The notes under the pieces: model-generated
Database searches by the model: none
What the model was told of the DNA's origin: nothing
What the model saw: the letters and a program-made list of their open reading frames with translations, nothing else
Assembly: GCA_023251255.1 (NCBI GenBank)
Contig: JAHEZD010000044.1
Span: forward strand, 1 to 44,878
Origin: Chitinophagaceae bacterium
Lineage (GTDB): Bacteria; Bacteroidota; Bacteroidia; Chitinophagales; Chitinophagaceae
DNA length: 44,878 nucleotides
Direction: 5' to 3'
Made by a program: the position numbers and the translations under genes
Shown: positions 42,516 through 44,878 of the stretch, piece by piece
Numbering within the stretch: position 1 is the stretch's first letter
How the letters are laid out: the number at the start of each line of letters is the position of its first letter

Positions 42516-42851
42516 TCAGCAGCAACTTTTTTGGTTACTGTTTTTTAGCTTGTCGAATAAAGTGTTGAACGATGACTGGAAATTGTCAAAAGCTTCCCAG
42601 TTGATGCAGTAGCAGCTTTTGGGGCCGGAAACGGTACCATTGATCAGGCCCGCTTCTTTCAATGCTTTCAGGTGCTGGCTAACGGTGGCCTGTGCCAACG
42701 GAAGTATTTCCACAATTTCGCCACAGATGCATTCATTACGTTGGGCCAATACTTTTAGTATGGCAATCCTTGCAGGGTGGGATATGGCTTTTGCAAATGC
42801 CGCCAGATCCTGCTCCTTCTTTCCAAACTCGTCTGTTTTGTGTGCTGCCAC
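42516..42851 (-). CDS. arsR: ArsR/SmtB family transcriptional regulator
   Basis: This 111-residue winged-helix repressor has the typical core HPARIAILKVLAQRNECICGEIVEILPLAQATVSQHLKALKEAGLI. Candidate As(III) ligands are Cys41 and Cys43 (ECICGEI, at the start of the DNA-binding region), Cys80 and Cys82 (KSCYCIN) and the terminal Cys110-Cys111. The GTG start at 42849-42851 lies seven bases downstream of a palindromic operator-like site. It leads the arsenic operon and probably represses it until arsenite binds. Confidence 0.93.
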   Translation of the reverse strand: MAAHKTDEFGKKEQDLAAFAKAISHPARIAILKVLAQRNECICGEIVEILPLAQATVSQHLKALKEAGLINGTVSGPKSCYCINWEAFDNFQSSFNTLFDKLKNSNQKSCC

Positions 42852-42857
42852 TTGTTT

Positions 42858-42873
42858 ATCGTTTTTATACGAT
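42858..42873. promoter_or_regulatory. Probable ArsR operator 1 (ATCG-N8-CGAT)
   Basis: ATCG at 42858-42861 and CGAT at 42870-42873 are separated by eight AT-only bases; the arms extend to TTATCG / CGATAA. It lies seven bases upstream of the arsR start codon. It shares spacing and sequence with a second copy 45 bp away. ArsR binding is inferred. Confidence 0.65.
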
Positions 42874-42902
42874 AATGCAAAATAAAGGGATTATTCTTAT
42901 TA

Positions 42903-42918
42903 ATCGTACAAATGCGAT
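42903..42918. promoter_or_regulatory. Probable ArsR operator 2 (ATCG-N8-CGAT)
   Basis: ATCG at 42903-42906 and CGAT at 42915-42918 have the same eight-base spacing as operator 1. The two dyads are 45 bp apart centre to centre, about four helical turns, and enclose the expected promoter (a TATTTTG element lies between them on the minus strand). Confidence 0.6.
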
Positions 42919-43031
42919 AAAATATTTTTGAGGTTGTACAAGGGCCTTGCGCACTTGGTCTGCTAAAAAAACAAAAGCTGGGCCAGCCCTGCTTTGTAAT
43001 AGGTTGCCTGTGGGCAAAAATATTTTAAGTA

Positions 43032-43868
43032 TCACTGTAACTGTTTGGAATATTCAGCCAATGTACTTTTTTCCTTGGCCGATAAACTCTTCATTCCTTT
43101 TTGGTGTATTTTCTCCAACAAACGGTCCAGTTCTTTTTGTTTGTCCACTTTTTCTGCGTTGTAACGCTGGTCTATATTGTAGAGCTTACGTTGCTTTTTG
43201 TAAAAGAAATTATCTACCAATAAAACATGTGGGCGGGTAACAATGATGAAGATGAAGACAATAGCGGGCAAAGCAACCAATAGAATGGGCAGTGGATTTT
43301 GCAACAAGGAACCCGGCCGCATGGCAATGGCCACCAGCATACCAACAACAGCACCACTTAAATGTGCATCATGGCCCACATTATCTGTTCTGGACCTAAT
43401 GCCATAAATGGAATACAGCACATAGGCCAATCCATACATCCAAGCTGGGAATGATGGTAAAATGAAAATGCGTATACCCATATTGGGGAACAGCGCTATG
43501 GAGGCAAACACAATTCCGAATACGGCACCCGAAGCGCCTACCGCCGTATAGCTATGGTCGTGTTTATGTACAAGCAGTGAAAATAGGTCGCCCCCAGCCA
43601 AACTGGCCACATAGATCAATGTGTAGGCCAGCGTGCCGAGTTCTGGTTCCACTAGGCCACTGAACCAATAAAGGGTAAGCATATTGAGGATGAGGTGCAG
43701 CCAGTTGATATGCAGGAAACCAGAGGTGAGCAGCCTTTTATATTCTTTGTACACCAGTATCTTCTCCACGTCAAATTTGTACCTGTCAAGGAACCACTGG
43801 TTCCTGAAACCTTGGAAGGACATGATAATGTTTACCAGGATCAATAGAAACGGAACAACTCCCAACAT
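43032..43868 (-). CDS. Rhomboid family intramembrane serine protease
   Basis: This membrane protease has about 278 residues from the ATG at 43866-43868 (MLGVVPFLLILVNIIMSF); a TTG-initiated extension of 17 codons is less likely. Rhomboid features are LLTSGFLHINWLHLILNMLTLYWFSG (the HxxxxHxxxN region), the catalytic serine at residue 113 in VGASGAVFGI and the catalytic histidine at residue 169 in GHDAHLSGAVVG. Six transmembrane helices are followed by a cytoplasmic Lys/Glu-rich C-terminal tail with coiled-coil tendency (KVDKQKELDRLLEKIHQKGMKSLS). The tail is common in Bacteroidota rhomboids. Substrates are unknown. Confidence 0.92.
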   Translation of the reverse strand: MLGVVPFLLILVNIIMSFQGFRNQWFLDRYKFDVEKILVYKEYKRLLTSGFLHINWLHLILNMLTLYWFSGLVEPELGTLAYTLIYVASLAGGDLFSLLVHKHDHSYTAVGASGAVFGIVFASIALFPNMGIRIFILPSFPAWMYGLAYVLYSIYGIRSRTDNVGHDAHLSGAVVGMLVAIAMRPGSLLQNPLPILLVALPAIVFIFIIVTRPHVLLVDNFFYKKQRKLYNIDQRYNAEKVDKQKELDRLLEKIHQKGMKSLSAKEKSTLAEYSKQLQ

Positions 43869-43907
43869 ACTTACTGCTTTGCTAATGGATTTAAATATAC
43901 AAACGTT

Positions 43908-43952
43908 TTTAAAAAGCAATGGCTACCCAATTGGCAGCCATTGCTTTTTAAA
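43908..43952 (-). terminator. Intrinsic terminator after the DinB-family gene
   Basis: A perfect 17-bp stem (43908-43924 with 43936-43952; core GCAATGGCT / AGCCATTGC) with an 11-base loop that can itself pair (CCAA/TTGG) is followed by T-runs. It lies between the end of the DinB gene and the rhomboid start, so the two are separate units. Confidence 0.88.
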
Positions 43953-43970
43953 GAATATTTAATAACCGCA

Positions 43971-44447
43971 TTATTTTTTCAGGAAGGCCATCTGCCCAAA
44001 ATGGTACGCCAAATGGGTTGTCCTGCTTAGCAGCACATTCAATTTGTTCCTTAAAGGGTTGATGGCAAAATCCTCTTCGGAAACGGACGTATGCTTCTGG
44101 AACCATTCATCCGTGTTCATCAAGTTGAAGCTCAATGTTAGTGCATCATTCACCTCTGTCCAGTAAGTACGCAGTTCCTGTGCAGTAGGTATTGCAAGCC
44201 CGGACTTATCTGGTTGTTTGATAAATGGCTCTTCCAATGATGGATACAATTTTGAACCAATATTCAACAGAGGCAGCAGCGCATCATGCACGGCTACCAA
44301 GTGCCCCAATAAATAAATGCCGGTGTTCCTGCCGGGCGCCACTTCCGCTGCCAATTGTTCATCGGTAAGGCTGTCCAATAATTTGCTGGTCCTGTTGATA
44401 TGACTGTACCAACTGTCGAGGGCTATTTTGATGAAGGATTGTTGCAT
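43971..44447 (-). CDS. DinB superfamily protein
   Basis: This 158-residue four-helix-bundle protein of the DinB/YfiT type is likely a metal-dependent thiol transferase or hydrolase. It begins with a helix FIKIALDSWYSHINRTSKLLDSLTDEQLAAE, contains NTGIYLLGHLVAVHDALLPLL (first metal-type histidine, in GHLVAVHD) and ends with VLLSRTTHLAYHFGQMAFLK, the usual C-terminal His-x3-His motif. The histidine triad suggests metal binding. The family includes mycothiol- or bacillithiol-S-transferases, but which thiol would be used here is unknown. Confidence 0.85.
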   Translation of the reverse strand: MQQSFIKIALDSWYSHINRTSKLLDSLTDEQLAAEVAPGRNTGIYLLGHLVAVHDALLPLLNIGSKLYPSLEEPFIKQPDKSGLAIPTAQELRTYWTEVNDALTLSFNLMNTDEWFQKHTSVSEEDFAINPLRNKLNVLLSRTTHLAYHFGQMAFLKK

Positions 44448-44528
44448 GGTGTTTTTTTAAGCAACTAAGGTAAGCTGTTGTAGTGTATAAGTTGGCTGAA
44501 GGGCGAACATTGATTGATGCAAAAATAA

Positions 44529-44550
44529 ACGGCTACCTGTTTGGGTAGCC
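44529..44550 (-). terminator. Intrinsic terminator after the TIGR00266 gene
   Basis: An 8-bp stem (CGGCTACC at 44529-44536 with GGTAGCCG at 44543-44550) and a 6-base loop are followed, on the minus strand, by the T-rich TTTATTTTT. It lies 50 bases past the stop codon of the gene at the window edge. Confidence 0.75.
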
Positions 44551-44600
44551 GCTAATCCTTCTAACTATTAATCTATTCAAATTCCATTATGACAAAATAG

Positions 44601-44878
44601 TTACCTCCATCCATCTCCATCCAACAAATTGCCCAATCCACCCAGTACACTTCCTTCCTCCCTTCTACTGGTGGTAGCATATTGCAGGATCCTTCCTGCC
44701 AAGCGGCTTACGGGCAATGTTTGTATCCATACCCTTCCCGGTCCACGCAACTGTGCAAAGAACAGGCCCTCCCCACCAAACAAGGTATTCTTGATGCCGC
44801 CCACAAATTGGATATCGTAATCAACATTGGCGGTAAAGCCAACAATGCAACCTGTATCTATTTTCAGGATTTCACCGG
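44601..44878 (-). CDS. TIGR00266/AIM24 family protein, N-terminus cut off
   Basis: This is the C-terminal 92 residues of a protein running off the right edge: KIDTGCIVGFTANVDYDIQ, then GGIKNTLFGGEGLFFAQLRGPG, then VWIQTLPVSRLAGRI and a Gly/Asp-rich end (GLGNLLDGDGWR). The GGEGLFFAQLRGPGRVWIQTLP stretch is diagnostic of the TIGR00266/AIM24 family of beta-sandwich proteins (about 230-260 residues), whose bacterial function is unknown. The frame is open from the edge and ends in TAA at 44601. Only the N-terminal two thirds are missing. Confidence 0.88.
   Translation of the reverse strand, partial: GEILKIDTGCIVGFTANVDYDIQFVGGIKNTLFGGEGLFFAQLRGPGRVWIQTLPVSRLAGRILQYATTSRREEGSVLGGLGNLLDGDGWR

Noticed and set aside
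1-44878. CRISPR arrays, transposases, integrases, restriction-modification or other defence genes, tRNA or rRNA genes
   Set aside because: I looked for regular spaced repeats, transposase or integrase motifs and RNA-gene signatures and saw none; the window looks like core chromosome with small accessory operons.

Overview
The window is a stretch of ordinary-looking chromosome from a member of the Bacteroidota, most likely family Chitinophagaceae. Indicators are a SusC/SusD pair, a DUF2480 protein, a YbeY with the GYKDK variant metal motif, few recognisable ribosome binding sites, TAnnTTTG-type -7 promoter elements and a moderate GC content. I see no rRNA, tRNA, CRISPR array, insertion sequence or prophage. 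Most genes are intact; the two end genes (mnmG on the left, a TIGR00266/AIM24 protein on the right) are cut by the window edges.

Region 1 (1-10.1 kb) is housekeeping: mnmG (partial), ybeY, feoA, nadD, a mannose-1-phosphate guanylyltransferase, kdsD, recQ, recA and nadA. The gap between mnmG and ybeY carries two degenerate parS-like palindromes. The gap upstream of recA carries a cluster of GTTACA half-sites including a perfect palindrome.

Region 2 (10.1-10.68 kb) is a gene-free gap of about 570 bp with a cluster of near-consensus DnaA boxes and AT-rich DNA. Together with nearby mnmG, the parS-like sites and the mostly divergent gene orientation on either side, it is a candidate chromosomal replication origin. 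A well-formed promoter for a PpiD/SurA-type folding factor lies at its right edge.

Region 3 (10.7-16.2 kb), plus strand: the PpiD-like foldase, a DUF2480 protein, a secreted protein of unknown function, an acyltransferase, methylglyoxal synthase and a GNAT acetyltransferase. Region 4 (16.2-22.6 kb), minus strand: a type III polyketide synthase overlapping an isoprenylcysteine-methyltransferase-like gene (resembling the Bacillus bpsA-bpsB alkylpyrone pair), then NAD(P)HX dehydratase, a CbpA-type DnaJ, its CbpM-type modulator and a P-type cation ATPase.

Region 5 (22.9-28.5 kb), plus strand: a complete tripartite RND efflux system (lipoprotein adaptor, RND pump, TolC-like channel). Region 6 (28.7-33.5 kb), minus strand: an isolated SusC/SusD pair without obvious enzymes or regulators. 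The two transcription units share a 22-bp bidirectional terminator hairpin.

Region 7 (33.7-40.5 kb): a methionine/kynurenine-type aminotransferase, a secreted probable beta-barrel protein, a RhlE-type RNA helicase, an RluE-type pseudouridine synthase, and a short-chain dehydrogenase with an AraC-type regulator. The gap between the divergent helicase and pseudouridine synthase contains a perfect 24-bp inverted repeat built from four copies of one 9-mer.

Region 8 (40.5-42.9 kb), minus strand: a compact arsenic operon, arsR-arsM-aquaporin-arsC, with no ArsB or Acr3 pump in view. Two identical ATCG-N8-CGAT palindromes lie upstream of arsR and look like its operators. Region 9 (43.0-44.9 kb), minus strand: a rhomboid protease, a DinB-family protein and the partial TIGR00266 protein.

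The observations most worth checking are the candidate origin/parS region, the pump-less arsenic operon with paired operators, the type III PKS-methyltransferase pair and the nested inverted repeat at 37.75 kb.
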